Shown here: positions 35,183-43,492 of the stretch, piece after piece
Numbering within the stretch: the first letter of the stretch is position 1
Layout: every line of letters begins with the position of its first letter
IMG/VR virus record: IMGVR_UViG_3300046715_000106
Span: 1-52,704 of that record
DNA: 52,704 nucleotides
Strand: one strand, 5' to 3'
Source of the DNA: a virus
Translations under genes and position numbers: made by a program
The notes under the pieces: model-generated
The model's input: the letters and a program-made list of their open reading frames with translations, nothing else
Databases searched by the model: none
Told to the model about the DNA's origin: nothing

Positions 35183-36046
35183 ATGACTGAGGTTACCCCT
35201 GCCTGCGCGAAAGCGACCGCCAAGTTCCCTCAGGGGCGCACGGGCACCCCTGCCGGATATGCGGCGCACCGGAAGCTGAGCGAGATGGCATGCGAGGCGT
35301 GCCTCGCCGCTTGGACATTGAAGTGTGTTGAGCAGAAGCGGAACGCCGCGCCGGAAGACCGGAAGCGCTGGAACAAGGCAGCCAAGGCGGCCGAGAAGCT
35401 CCGAAGGGCTGAGCGTCGGGCGTGTGTACCAGGCGGCCAGGAGGGGACTGAAGCGGGCTACGCCGCACACATGGCGACGGGGCAATACCCCTGCAAGGCG
35501 TGTAAGGAAGCGGTGCTGATTCCTGGAGCCGCTTGCGCTCGGCCGACGCTTGGACTCCCCGAAGGGCGCACCGGGACGACGGCCGGGTACCAGGCGCATC
35601 GGGACGCCAGTGAGGTTGCATGCCGAGCGTGCATGGACGCGTTTTCGGCCAAGACCATCTCGCGGCGGCGCAACCTCCCGCCTGAGGCGCTGGAGGCCTA
35701 CCGCCGGGGGAACACCGAGGCGTCCAGGCGCCGCAGGGAGCAGAATCCCGAGGCAGTTCGGGCCGCGAAGCACAGGCTGCTGGCCAAGACCCGCGCCGCT
35801 GTCCATGCGGCAAAGAGCAGGCCGTGCGCCGACTGCGGCACCCAGTACCCGTACTACGTCATGGAGTTCGATCACCTCGATGCGAGCTCGAAGGAGTTCA
35901 ACGTCAGCGCGGGCGTCACGAGCGTGAGCTACGAGCGGCTCCTCGCCGAGATCGCCAAGTGCGAAGTGGTGTGCGCCAACTGCCATGCCGAGCGCACACA
36001 CCAGCGGAAGCAGACCCGGAAGGGGGCGCAGGTTGATGCCGTTTGA
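35183..36046 (+). CDS. HNH endonuclease with three zinc-knuckle repeats
   Basis: Encodes 287 residues from ATG at 35183 (GGAG seven bases upstream; ATG 35171 is possible). Three repeats each follow C ... GT-x2-GY-x2-H ... C-x2-C (GTPAGYAAHRKLSEMACEAC; GTEAGYAAHMATGQYPCKAC; GTTAGYQAHRDASEVACRAC). The C-terminal domain is a HNH: CADCG, EFDHLD and VCANCHAERTHQR. It lies between portal and protease, where most related phages have none, and its codon use is less biased than its neighbours. It is probably a free-standing homing endonuclease; a role in packaging cannot be excluded. Confidence 0.85.
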   Translation: MTEVTPACAKATAKFPQGRTGTPAGYAAHRKLSEMACEACLAAWTLKCVEQKRNAAPEDRKRWNKAAKAAEKLRRAERRACVPGGQEGTEAGYAAHMATGQYPCKACKEAVLIPGAACARPTLGLPEGRTGTTAGYQAHRDASEVACRACMDAFSAKTISRRRNLPPEALEAYRRGNTEASRRRREQNPEAVRAAKHRLLAKTRAAVHAAKSRPCADCGTQYPYYVMEFDHLDASSKEFNVSAGVTSVSYERLLAEIAKCEVVCANCHAERTHQRKQTRKGAQVDAV

Positions 36047-37088
36047 CCCGTCGAAGGTCCGGGCTCGTCTCGCGCCCAAGACCGACTGGTACCGCATCGA
36101 GAACCTCGTTAGCGGCGAGGTCGACGTCATGCTGTACGGAGAGATCGGCTGGCTCGGAACGACCGCCGACGACTTCGTGCGCGACCTCAAGGGCCTCAAC
36201 GCCTCACAGATCAATCTGCACCTGTCCTCGCCAGGCGGAAGTGTGTTCGACGGGATCGCGATCATGAACGCGCTCCGGGCTCACCAGGCTGACGTCACGG
36301 TTTACGTCGACTCGCTGGCCGCGTCGATCGCGTCCGTCATCGCCATGGCCGGGGACCGCGTCGTGGCAATGCCTGCTTCTGAATTCATGATCCACGAAGC
36401 CAGTGGATTGTGTGTCGGGGGGGCCTCGGACCTTCGCGAGCTGGCTGACCTGCTGGACCGCCAGTCCGACAAGATCGCCGGTATCTATGCCGAGCGTGCT
36501 GGCGGGACCGTCGAGGAGTGGCGGGCCGCGATGGAGCGGGAGACCTGGTACAGCGCTGAGGAAGCCGTCGCGGCCGGGCTCGCGGATGAGGTTGCCGAGC
36601 TGCCCCGCAAGGGCGCCGACACCCGCCAGGAAGAGGCCGTGGCCGCACGCGCCGAGTGGGACCTGTCCGTGTTCCAGTACGCCGGACGCGAGCAGGCGCC
36701 CGCTCCGGTGCTGGCAGCCAAGCCTGAGACGCCGAAGCCCGCACCGCCGGCCCCGCGCGCGGAGGGCGAGCCGACGCTCACGATCGCTCTCGCGGATCTC
36801 CTCGACGAGGACACCGTGGCCCGGCTGCGCGCCGCGGTGCAGCCCCCGGCCGCCGAACCCGAAGCCGTTGTCGACCCGGAGCCTGTGGCCGAGCCCGAAG
36901 TCCCGGCCGAGCCTGTGGCCACGGCCGAACCCACCGAACCCGCGGAGCCCGGCACCCAGCCGGACAACGCCGACGACTGGACGGCCATGGTCGCCAGCCT
37001 CATCCCCGACGACGACGACGACACCTGGTCGGCGCTCGTCTCCAACCTGATCGAGCCCGATGCGTCGTCCAGCGCGGCGACGGCCTGA
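36036..37088 (+). CDS. ClpP-like head maturation protease
   Basis: Encodes 350 residues from ATG at 36036, overlapping the HNH 3' end by 11 bases, so its ribosome binding site (GAAGGGGGCG) lies inside the HNH gene. The ClpP fold (about 20-190) is clear: INLHLSSPGGSVFDGIAIMN, nucleophile Ser in SLAASIASV (about 95-98), His in FMIHEAS (about 119), and AEEAVAAGLADEV. It cleaves scaffold and itself during HK97-type capsid maturation. The C-terminal 160 residues are acidic and Pro/Ala/Glu-rich, suitable as a scaffold-like delta segment. Confidence 0.9.
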   Translation: MPFDPSKVRARLAPKTDWYRIENLVSGEVDVMLYGEIGWLGTTADDFVRDLKGLNASQINLHLSSPGGSVFDGIAIMNALRAHQADVTVYVDSLAASIASVIAMAGDRVVAMPASEFMIHEASGLCVGGASDLRELADLLDRQSDKIAGIYAERAGGTVEEWRAAMERETWYSAEEAVAAGLADEVAELPRKGADTRQEEAVAARAEWDLSVFQYAGREQAPAPVLAAKPETPKPAPPAPRAEGEPTLTIALADLLDEDTVARLRAAVQPPAAEPEAVVDPEPVAEPEVPAEPVATAEPTEPAEPGTQPDNADDWTAMVASLIPDDDDDTWSALVSNLIEPDASSSAATA

Positions 37089-37099
37089 AGGAGGCAACA

Positions 37100-38452
37100 G
37101 TGGCACCCACGATGACCATCCCGCGCAACGCCGACGAGCTCGCGGAGATGCTCGCCGACGGCGCGAAGCTGAAGGAGGTCATGGCCTCCCGCGAGTCCCT
37201 GACCGAGTTCATCACCGCCTACGGCAACGCTCTGCAGGGTGAGGGCACCGACCTGAACCGCATGGTGGCCGAGGAGACTCAGCGGGTGTTCGCGCAGATG
37301 ATGCGCGAGAACGGCATGTCCGATACGAAGGACGGCATCAAGCGTCTCGACCTGGACCCGCAGGCGAAGCGCGGTGGGATGCTCACCTCGCACCGACAGG
37401 GCACCGCCCACAACGCCTCGGCCCCGGGCGCGGCGGTCGACAAGCACTTCGCGAACGCCATCGAGTACGTGCAGCAGATCTGGCACAAGAACGTGAACGC
37501 GGACGCGGAGAAGCTCGGCGCGCTCCGCAACGCGGCGGGCAGCGTCAGCCCGGCTGACGGCGGGTTCCTGGTCCCTGAGACCCTCCGGTCGCAGCTGCTT
37601 CAGCTCGCACTGGAGAAGGCGGTCGTCCGGCCGCTCGCGACGGTCGTCCCCATGGACAGTGCCCGCGTCCCGTTCCCGATGATCGACACCACCACCAACG
37701 CCGGGTCGGTGTTCGGCGGCATGGTCGCCTACTGGGGTGAGGAAGGTGCCCTCCTCCAGGACTCCAACCCGAAGTTCGGCCGCGTCGAACTCGACGCGAA
37801 GAAGCTCACCGGCCTGTCCGCCGTCCCGAACGAGCTGCTCCAGGACTCCATCGTCTCCTTCTCAGCGCTGATCGAGACGCTGTGGCCGACCGCCCTCGCG
37901 TTCGAGGAGGACAACAAGTTCCAGACCGGCAGCGGTACGGGCGAGCCCCTCGGGTTCCGCGGTGCCGGCAACTCGGCCGCCGTGACGGTGACTCGCACCA
38001 CCGCCAGCAAGATCCAGTACGTGGACGTCATCGCCATGTACGCCCGCATGCTGCCCTCGTCGCTGTCCAACGCGGTGTGGATGTGCTCGCCGGACGCACT
38101 GCCGCAGCTCCTTCAGCTGTCCCTCACCGTCGGCACCGGCGGCAACTCGGTGTTCGTCGTCAACGCCGCAGCCGGGATGCCGATGTCCATCTTCGGCCGC
38201 CCGCTGATCATCACCGAGAAGGGCGGCATCCTCGGCGCCCGCGGCGACCTCGCGTTCGTCGACCTCTCGTACTACTTGGTGGGCGACCGGCAGGTCATGA
38301 CCGCCGACTCCTCGACGGACTACAACTTCGGCACCGACAAGACGACGTTCCGGATCATCCAGCGCGTCGACGGCCGCCCGTGGATCCAGTCGGCGATCAC
38401 CCCGGCCAACGGTTCGACGGCCACGCTCTCCCCGTTCGTCGAGCTCCTGTAA
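37100..38452 (+). CDS. Major capsid protein, HK97 fold
   Basis: Encodes 450 residues from GTG with AAGGAGG upstream, the strongest type of site in the window. The first 130 residues are helical and charged (ADELAEMLADGAKLKEVMAS), as for a removable delta/scaffold domain. The HK97 core follows: GGFLVPETLRSQLLQLALEK, TGLSAVPNELLQDSIVSFSA, EEDNKFQTGSGTGEPLGFRG and SIFGRPLIITEKGG. It forms the icosahedral shell. It is followed by a hairpin at 38461 that may set the ratio to downstream genes. Confidence 0.95.
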   Translation: MAPTMTIPRNADELAEMLADGAKLKEVMASRESLTEFITAYGNALQGEGTDLNRMVAEETQRVFAQMMRENGMSDTKDGIKRLDLDPQAKRGGMLTSHRQGTAHNASAPGAAVDKHFANAIEYVQQIWHKNVNADAEKLGALRNAAGSVSPADGGFLVPETLRSQLLQLALEKAVVRPLATVVPMDSARVPFPMIDTTTNAGSVFGGMVAYWGEEGALLQDSNPKFGRVELDAKKLTGLSAVPNELLQDSIVSFSALIETLWPTALAFEEDNKFQTGSGTGEPLGFRGAGNSAAVTVTRTTASKIQYVDVIAMYARMLPSSLSNAVWMCSPDALPQLLQLSLTVGTGGNSVFVVNAAAGMPMSIFGRPLIITEKGGILGARGDLAFVDLSYYLVGDRQVMTADSSTDYNFGTDKTTFRIIQRVDGRPWIQSAITPANGSTATLSPFVELL

Positions 38453-38460
38453 CACCCCTG

Positions 38461-38492
38461 GCCGCCGCCGGCATTCACACCCCGGCGGCGGC
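38461..38492. terminator. Hairpin after the major capsid gene
   Basis: GCCGCCGCCGG pairs perfectly with CCGGCGGCGGC around a 10-base loop, right after the capsid stop. Placed to attenuate late transcription or stabilise capsid mRNA. Confidence 0.7.
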
Positions 38493-38548
38493 TACCACCA
38501 ACCCGGCAGTGTCGCCCCGGCGCGGCCCCCAGACGGAAGGAACACTCG

Positions 38549-38989
38549 ATGTCTCAGAAGGCACTCGGCAGGCTCTTCAACACCACCCCCGCCGCGGATG
38601 GCGTGTGGATCGCCCTCAAGGGCGCCGCGGCGGGCGTCACGTTCTCCTGCTACCTGGCGGGCGCGGTCGGCGACACGTACACGCTTCAGGAGGCGAAGGA
38701 CTCCGCAGGCACCGGCGCGCAGAACCTCCTTGCGATCACGGAGCGGTACACCTGCACCGGCAACGGCACGGACGCGTGGACCCGGACGCCGCAGACTGCG
38801 GCCGCAACCGTCGTGACCACGGCCACTGCCGCGCAGAACGCCATGGTGTGCGAGGTCGAAGGCACCAGCCTCTCCGACACCTACAAGTACGTGAAGCTCA
38901 CCAGCACGGGCGCGGGCACGGTGAACGCGATCACCCGTGACCTGGGAGCGATGCGCGCCCCGCAGAACCTGCCCGCGACGGGCGCCTGA
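38549..38989 (+). CDS. Probable capsid decoration protein
   Basis: Encodes 146 residues from ATG with CGGAAGGAAC upstream. Beta-rich, Thr/Ala/Gly-rich sequence (GVWIALKGAAAGVTFSCYLA; AATVVTTATAAQNAMVCEVE) without catalytic motifs. Position immediately after the major capsid gene, size and strand-rich composition fit a decoration/cement protein binding the outer capsid. Inferred from context. Confidence 0.6.
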   Translation: MSQKALGRLFNTTPAADGVWIALKGAAAGVTFSCYLAGAVGDTYTLQEAKDSAGTGAQNLLAITERYTCTGNGTDAWTRTPQTAAATVVTTATAAQNAMVCEVEGTSLSDTYKYVKLTSTGAGTVNAITRDLGAMRAPQNLPATGA

Positions 38990-39369
38990 TGGCTGTGTGG
39001 ACGTGCGCCGACTGCACCACCGACTACGCGGTGGGTGCCCCCGAGTGCCCGCAGTGCGGGTCGGTGGTGCGGATCGACGAGAGGCCCCGGCCGAAGGAGG
39101 AGGGCAACGACATGCCGAAGATCACCGTGCACGGCGGCCCCAGCAACGCGGCCGCCAGCGAGGGGAGTGAGGACGTATCAGCTGGTACGAGCTCCTCGAC
39201 ATCCTCCGAGAAGGAGCTGAGCTCCACCGAGCCGAGCGAGCAGCCCCGCCCGTCGCGTGCCCGCGGGACGGCGAACCGCTCGAAGCAGGCCCGGAAGGCA
39301 GCGGGATCCTCCACTGCCGAAGCGACGGATACCAGTGGCCCCGAGACGGCCGCTGCTGACGAGTCCTGA
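38989..39369 (+). CDS. Zinc-ribbon head protein with internal start
   Basis: Encodes 126 residues from ATG at 38989, which shares a base with the preceding stop. The N-terminus is a zinc ribbon (WTCADCTTDYAVGAPECPQC). An internal ATG at 39112 (MPKITVHGGPSNAA) has a near-perfect ribosome binding site, AAGGAGGAGGG, seven bases upstream, so a second, 85-residue product without the ribbon is likely. The C-terminal part is Ser/Thr/Glu-rich and disordered. Role in head assembly is inferred from position. Confidence 0.7.
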   Translation: MAVWTCADCTTDYAVGAPECPQCGSVVRIDERPRPKEEGNDMPKITVHGGPSNAAASEGSEDVSAGTSSSTSSEKELSSTEPSEQPRPSRARGTANRSKQARKAAGSSTAEATDTSGPETAAADES

Positions 39370-39409
39370 CCCCGCCCCGACTACGCACACCGAGAGGAGG
39401 TGACGAGAG

Positions 39410-40468
39410 ATGACGACACCCTGGTACGCGACCCGCGAGGAGATCAAGGCCGAGCTGGACGTGAAGGAGACCGCGCGCAGCAACGCCCGGATCGACCGCG
39501 CGCTGGCCGACGCGACCGAGGCCGTCGAGGGCCTGACGCACCGCGTGTTCTACCCGGTGCAAGACACCCGCAAGATGGACTGGCCGCCCCGGGCCGGGGC
39601 CACGCCGTGGATCCTGCGCCTCGACGCGAACGAACTCATCTCCGTCACCTCCCTCACCTCCGGCGGCGTGGCCATCGCCGCAGCCGACTACCTGCTGCGG
39701 CGCGCCGACGATCGCAGCGAACCCCCGTACACGCGCATCGAGATCAACCTCGGCTCCAACGCCAGCTTCGGCGGCGGCGACACCTACCAGCAGGACATCA
39801 CCGTCACCGGCCTGTTCGGCTACCGCAACGACGAGACTGCCGCGGGCACCCTCGCCGCGCAGGTCGCGACCGCGGGCGCCACCACCATCACCGTCGACGG
39901 CCCCGCGGGCGCCGCGCTCGGTATCGGCTCGCTGCTGCGCATCGACAACGAGCGGATGATCGTCACCGGCCGAGCGATGCTCGACACCGGGCAGGGCTTC
40001 GGCGACTCGATGACCGCCACCAACAACGACGTGGCCATCGGCGCGGCCAACGGCACAGCGTACGCCGTCGGCGAGGTAATCCTCCGAGATTCCGAGCGGA
40101 TGCTGATCACTGAGATTGCAGGCAACACGCTCACGGTGACCCGTGCGTGGGACGGCTCCGTGCTCGCCGTCCACACCGACTCGGCGATCTACGCCCCCCG
40201 CGTCCTCACCGTCACGCGCGGCGCGCTCGGCACCACGGCCGCCACCCACAGCAACGGGGCGAGCGTGGCCCGCTGGGATGCGCCCGGCAGCGTCCGGCAG
40301 CTGTGCATTGCCGAGGCCCTTACTGATCTGTTGCAGGGCCGCTCCGGTTACGCACGCACCGCCGGGTCTGGGGAGAACGAGCGGGAGACGTCCGGGAAGG
40401 GCCTCGCTGACCTGCGGGCCCGCGTGTACACCAGCCACGGCCGCAAGGCCCGGACGAGGGCGGTCTAG
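39410..40468 (+). CDS. Head-tail connector (adaptor) protein
   Basis: Encodes 352 residues from ATG preceded by GAGAGGAGGTGA. The N-terminal 60 residues (TREEIKAELDVKETARSNAR; ALADATEAVEGLTHRVFYP) are the helical bundle typical of gp6/gp15-like connectors; the C-terminal helix is VRQLCIAEALTDLLQGRSGY. Between them are two beta-rich inserts, one with AGATTITVDGPAGAALG and one with EIAGNTLTVTRAWDGS, probably Ig-like surface domains. It links the portal to the tail. Confidence 0.75.
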   Translation: MTTPWYATREEIKAELDVKETARSNARIDRALADATEAVEGLTHRVFYPVQDTRKMDWPPRAGATPWILRLDANELISVTSLTSGGVAIAAADYLLRRADDRSEPPYTRIEINLGSNASFGGGDTYQQDITVTGLFGYRNDETAAGTLAAQVATAGATTITVDGPAGAALGIGSLLRIDNERMIVTGRAMLDTGQGFGDSMTATNNDVAIGAANGTAYAVGEVILRDSERMLITEIAGNTLTVTRAWDGSVLAVHTDSAIYAPRVLTVTRGALGTTAATHSNGASVARWDAPGSVRQLCIAEALTDLLQGRSGYARTAGSGENERETSGKGLADLRARVYTSHGRKARTRAV

Positions 40469-40470
40469 TC

Positions 40471-40845
40471 ATGCGCCTCGACGTGTCCACCAGCAGCCGC
40501 GGCCCCCTCTTCGACGGCCGGGCCCGCGCCGCAGCCAACGCCTACGTCAACCGGCTCGAACGCGACCTCGCCGAAGAGGGCCTCAACATCCTCCGCGGCG
40601 AGATGCACCGCGTGTTCCGCAACCCGACGGGCTACTACGAGTCCCGTTGCAAGGTCGTCGACGGCCACACCATCTCGGACAGCCGTGTCGTCTACGGGCC
40701 GTGGCTCGCAGGGATCGGCTCCCGAAACTTCCCCGCGACCAAGTTCAAGGGCTATGACCACTGGATCGTGACGCGGGACAAGCTCAACGCCCGCAAGCGC
40801 GGTATCGGTGAGCGACTCCTGCGCCGCTACACAGGCAGGATGTGA
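40471..40845 (+). CDS. Head-tail/neck protein (HK97 gp10-like position)
   Basis: Encodes 124 residues from ATG two bases after the connector. It contains ANAYVNRLERDLAEEGLNIL, GYYESRCKVVDGHTISDSRV and a basic C-terminal helix. Position between connector and tail terminator and size fit a neck/head-closure-type protein. I see no stronger signature. Overlaps the next GTG by four bases. Confidence 0.65.
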   Translation: MRLDVSTSSRGPLFDGRARAAANAYVNRLERDLAEEGLNILRGEMHRVFRNPTGYYESRCKVVDGHTISDSRVVYGPWLAGIGSRNFPATKFKGYDHWIVTRDKLNARKRGIGERLLRRYTGRM

Positions 40846-41309
40846 GCGCCGTGGCCCTCGATCTCCTCGCCTACCGCAGCGCGGCCCTGTCGCACGCACA
40901 GGGCCTCGGCCTGTTCGAGCAAGTCCTCGGCCACGAGCCCGTATCCGCGCCCGGCTCCGGGCTGGTCTACGCGATGTGGGTCACGGACATCGCGCCGATC
41001 CCGGCCCGCTCCGGCCTGGCGTCCGTGTCGGTGCGGCTGGAGCTGACCGGCCGGATCCTCATGCCCGCGGACACGGAGCCGCAGGACGGCATCGACATCG
41101 CCGTGACGGGCGCGGTCGACGGCCTCATGCAGGCGTACAGCGGTGACTTCGACCTCGGCGGGACGGTTGCGAACGTCGACCTCCTCGGCATGCACGGCGC
41201 CGGCCTGCGGGCGCGGTTCGGGTTCACCCGCTTCGACAGCACGACTTACCGGGTGGCCACGCTCACTATCCCGCTTGTGATCAACGATGCATGGAATGAG
41301 GTGGCGTAG
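40842..41309 (+). CDS. Tail terminator protein
   Basis: Encodes 155 residues from GTG at 40842. Helix-strand pattern LDLLAYRSAALSHAQGLGLF, strands (VSVRLELTGRILMPAD) and RYRVATLTIPLVINDAW-like C-terminal strand match the small alpha/beta tail terminator class that caps the tail tube. It directly precedes the major tail protein, the usual order. Confidence 0.75.
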   Translation: MSAVALDLLAYRSAALSHAQGLGLFEQVLGHEPVSAPGSGLVYAMWVTDIAPIPARSGLASVSVRLELTGRILMPADTEPQDGIDIAVTGAVDGLMQAYSGDFDLGGTVANVDLLGMHGAGLRARFGFTRFDSTTYRVATLTIPLVINDAWNEVA

Positions 41310-42062
41310 GTGGCCAAGTCGGGCGGTCTTGGAGACGCGCTCTTCATCGCCGGGTTCAACAGCAGCGGTGACATTCAGCAGCTCGGGCGGATTGGCGGCG
41401 GGCCTGCGCTGCTCAACTTCACGGGCATCGACAAGAGCGCCTTTGAGCGGCAAGGCGGCCTCCGCGACGGCGCCATCGAGTACACGGCGTTCTTCAACCA
41501 CGTCGCGGCGGGTGTCGGTACGCATGAGCGGTTGTCGGCGCTGCCGCGTACGGACCAGATCGTCACGTACTGCCGGGGTACGACCATCGGGGATCCGGCG
41601 GCGTCGCTGGTGTCGAAGCAGATCAACTACGACCCGAACCGCGGCGACGACGGCATGTTCACCTTCGGCGTCAGCGCGCAGGCGAACGGCTTCGGGTTGG
41701 AGTGGGGGCAGCAGCTCACCGCGGGGATGCGTACGGACACTGCGGCAACGAACGGGACCGGGCTCGACACTCTCGCGTCGGCCGCGTTCGGCGGGCAGGC
41801 ATATCTCCAGGTGTCGGCGTTCACGGGCACGGACGTGACGGTGAAGGTCCAGGACAGCGCGGACAACATCACGTTCGCGGACGTCGCCGGCTTCAACTTC
41901 ACGCAGATCACCGCCGGGGCCCCGCTCGCGGAGCGGATCGCCCTGTCGAACACGGCCACCCTGCGCCGCTACCTGCGGGCGACCACGGTCACGACGGCCG
42001 GGTTCAGCGCGCTCACCTTCTCCGTCAACGTGATCAAGAACGAGACGACGGTGACCTTCTGA
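41310..42062 (+). CDS. Major tail protein (tail tube)
   Basis: Encodes 250 residues from GTG directly after the preceding stop. The first 140 residues are a tail-tube fold (FTGIDKSAFERQGGLRDGAI; MFTFGVSAQANGFGLEWGQQ). The C-terminal 100 residues are a beta-sandwich addition (AYLQVSAFTGTDVTVKVQDS; NTATLRRYLRATTVTTAGFS), like the Ig/BIG-type surface domains of other siphophage tubes. It polymerises around the tape measure to form the tail tube. Confidence 0.85.
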   Translation: MAKSGGLGDALFIAGFNSSGDIQQLGRIGGGPALLNFTGIDKSAFERQGGLRDGAIEYTAFFNHVAAGVGTHERLSALPRTDQIVTYCRGTTIGDPAASLVSKQINYDPNRGDDGMFTFGVSAQANGFGLEWGQQLTAGMRTDTAATNGTGLDTLASAAFGGQAYLQVSAFTGTDVTVKVQDSADNITFADVAGFNFTQITAGAPLAERIALSNTATLRRYLRATTVTTAGFSALTFSVNVIKNETTVTF

Positions 42063-42511
42063 TGGGCGCCCAACTGTCCAGGATCCAGCCCCTCATGGGC
42101 GCGGAGTCGTACAAGACGTACGAGGTGCGGTCGCCGTTGTCGACGCACTTCCGGAAGGCGACTTGCGTCGAGGCCGGGTGCGAGCACTACCGCCTCGGCT
42201 GGCAGACCCGCGTCGAGGGACTTCCCCCGGAGATGCTGCACGCCGCGAAGACGTCCGGCCGGAAGTACACGGAGCAGCGGATCGCCGAGGGCGAGACCTA
42301 CCTCGTGTTCGAGGCCGGGCAGCCCTGTTTCCGGGCGTCACAGCACCGGATGCGCATCAACGACCGGCCGCCGCTGTACGTCGTCCGGGACGGCGACTTC
42401 CGCGGGAACCCGCGCGGCACGAAAGCCCGGCTCCACCAGAACCCGGGCGACTGGGTGGACGACTTCGCCGAGCACCAGCAGGCGATTGCAGACGAAATCG
42501 AGAAGGGGTGA
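42062..42511 (+). CDS. Hypothetical tail-region protein
   Basis: Encodes 149 residues; ATG shares a base with the previous stop. It has RKATCVEAGCEHYRLGWQTR with two Cys, a YLVFEAGQPCFRASQHRMRI strand-helix and a C-terminal helix. Located between two tube-like proteins. No known family recognised; perhaps a tail-assembly factor. Confidence 0.6.
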   Translation: MGAQLSRIQPLMGAESYKTYEVRSPLSTHFRKATCVEAGCEHYRLGWQTRVEGLPPEMLHAAKTSGRKYTEQRIAEGETYLVFEAGQPCFRASQHRMRINDRPPLYVVRDGDFRGNPRGTKARLHQNPGDWVDDFAEHQQAIADEIEKG

Positions 42512-42517
42512 TTGGCC

Positions 42518-42919
42518 ATGGCGAAGACCTCCGGCCTCGGCCAGACAGTACTGTCGGTGGACACCAGCGCAGGGACGCCGACGGACATCCGTAACGATGT
42601 CACCAACTGGCAGATGTCCACGCCGCGCGGCGTGCAGGACACCACGGGCGTCGACAAGAGCGCGAACGAGCGGCTGCTCCTCCTCGCGGACATGAGCGCC
42701 ACCTACAACGGCGTGAACAACGCGGTCGGGGCCCACCTCGTGTTCCGCACCGTGTCGTCCACCAGCGTGGCTCGGACCTGCACGAACACCGTCAACGGCG
42801 TCACCCTCGCGGCCGAACTCCTGTTCTCCGACTACCAGCTGACCCGCTCCGACTCGGGCGAGCTCACCTGGTCCGCGCCCGGCTCGCTGGCCGACGGCAC
42901 CGTCCCCACCTGGGCCTGA
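42518..42919 (+). CDS. Second tail-tube-like protein
   Basis: Encodes 133 residues from ATG at 42518 (TTG at 42512 possible). The TGVDKSANERLLLLADMSAT segment parallels TGIDKSAFERQGGLRDGAIE in the major tail protein at 41310, and the flanking strands are similar (AAELLFSDYQLTRSDSGELT). It lacks the C-terminal beta-sandwich. This looks like a paralogous tube subunit, so the tail may contain two tube proteins. Immediately upstream of the tail chaperone gene, the usual position of the major tail protein. Confidence 0.75.
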   Translation: MAKTSGLGQTVLSVDTSAGTPTDIRNDVTNWQMSTPRGVQDTTGVDKSANERLLLLADMSATYNGVNNAVGAHLVFRTVSSTSVARTCTNTVNGVTLAAELLFSDYQLTRSDSGELTWSAPGSLADGTVPTWA

Positions 42920-42932
42920 GAGGCACACACCC

Positions 42933-43340
42933 ATGGGCTACAAGGCCAAGCTGAAGACCTACCTCGTCCGCTTCGACGAGGGCCACGAGTTCCACGGCGC
43001 AGAGGCCCGCCTCAGCGGCATGACCTACGGCGAATGGGAAGTCGCCGCCGGACTCGACGGAGGCGACGGCGACACCAACGGCGCCGCCTCCGTACGACGA
43101 TTCGTCGACCACCTCATCTCCTGGAACATCGAAGAAGAGGACGGCAAGCCACTGCCGACCACGATGGACGCGGTCAAGACCATCGACCACGACCTCGTCA
43201 CCGCGCTGAACAACGCGTGGATCCGGACGCTGATCGGGGTGCATGACGCTGACCCTTTGCCGGAGAGCTCGCCCTCTGGCGAGCCGTCCCTGGTGGAGTC
43301 CGTTCCGATGGAAGCACTGTCGGAGAGCCTGGCGAGCTGA
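42933..43340 (+). CDS. Tail assembly chaperone, short form (gpG-like)
   Basis: Encodes 135 residues in the zero frame. Helical, acidic domain (ASVRRFVDHLISWNIEEEDG; DAVKTIDHDLVTALNNAWIR), followed by a Ser/Pro/Glu-rich tail. Position between tail tube and tape measure is diagnostic. It binds the tape measure before tube polymerisation. A -1 frameshift at 43253-43259 yields the longer form. Confidence 0.9.
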   Translation: MGYKAKLKTYLVRFDEGHEFHGAEARLSGMTYGEWEVAAGLDGGDGDTNGAASVRRFVDHLISWNIEEEDGKPLPTTMDAVKTIDHDLVTALNNAWIRTLIGVHDADPLPESSPSGEPSLVESVPMEALSESLAS

Positions 43341-43492
43341 CCCGAGCCCGCTACCTGCTCGGACTCTTGGAGCGGTTCCCGGGCTACACCCTGACCTCCC
43401 TGCTGGAGGAGGACACCGAGCTGATGCGGCTGGTTGCCATCGAGGAGCTCGGCGGCGCACGCGACAACGGAGAGGAGGCGGGCGATGTCTGA
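42933..43492 (+). CDS. Tail assembly chaperone, -1 frameshift fusion (gpGT-like)
   Basis: Ribosomes reading CCT TTG (codons 108-109) can slip back one base on C CCT TTG (43253-43259) to CCC TTT and continue at 43259 in the -1 frame to TGA at 43490-43492. The fused product is about 186 residues, adding a Leu-rich T domain (YLLGLLERFPGYTLTSLLEE, ELMRLVAIEELGG). The -1 frame is closed by TGA at 43250-43252, immediately before the slip site, which limits where shifting can occur. The stop overlaps the tape measure start at 43485. Confidence 0.9.
43253..43259 (+). other. Slippery heptamer CCCTTTG for -1 frameshift
   Basis: C CCT TTG fits the X XXY YYZ rule exactly (X = C, Y = T) with zero-frame codons CCT and TTG. 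It is the first -1-compatible site after the -1 frame stop at 43250. GC-rich sequence downstream can supply a stimulatory structure. Confidence 0.85.
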
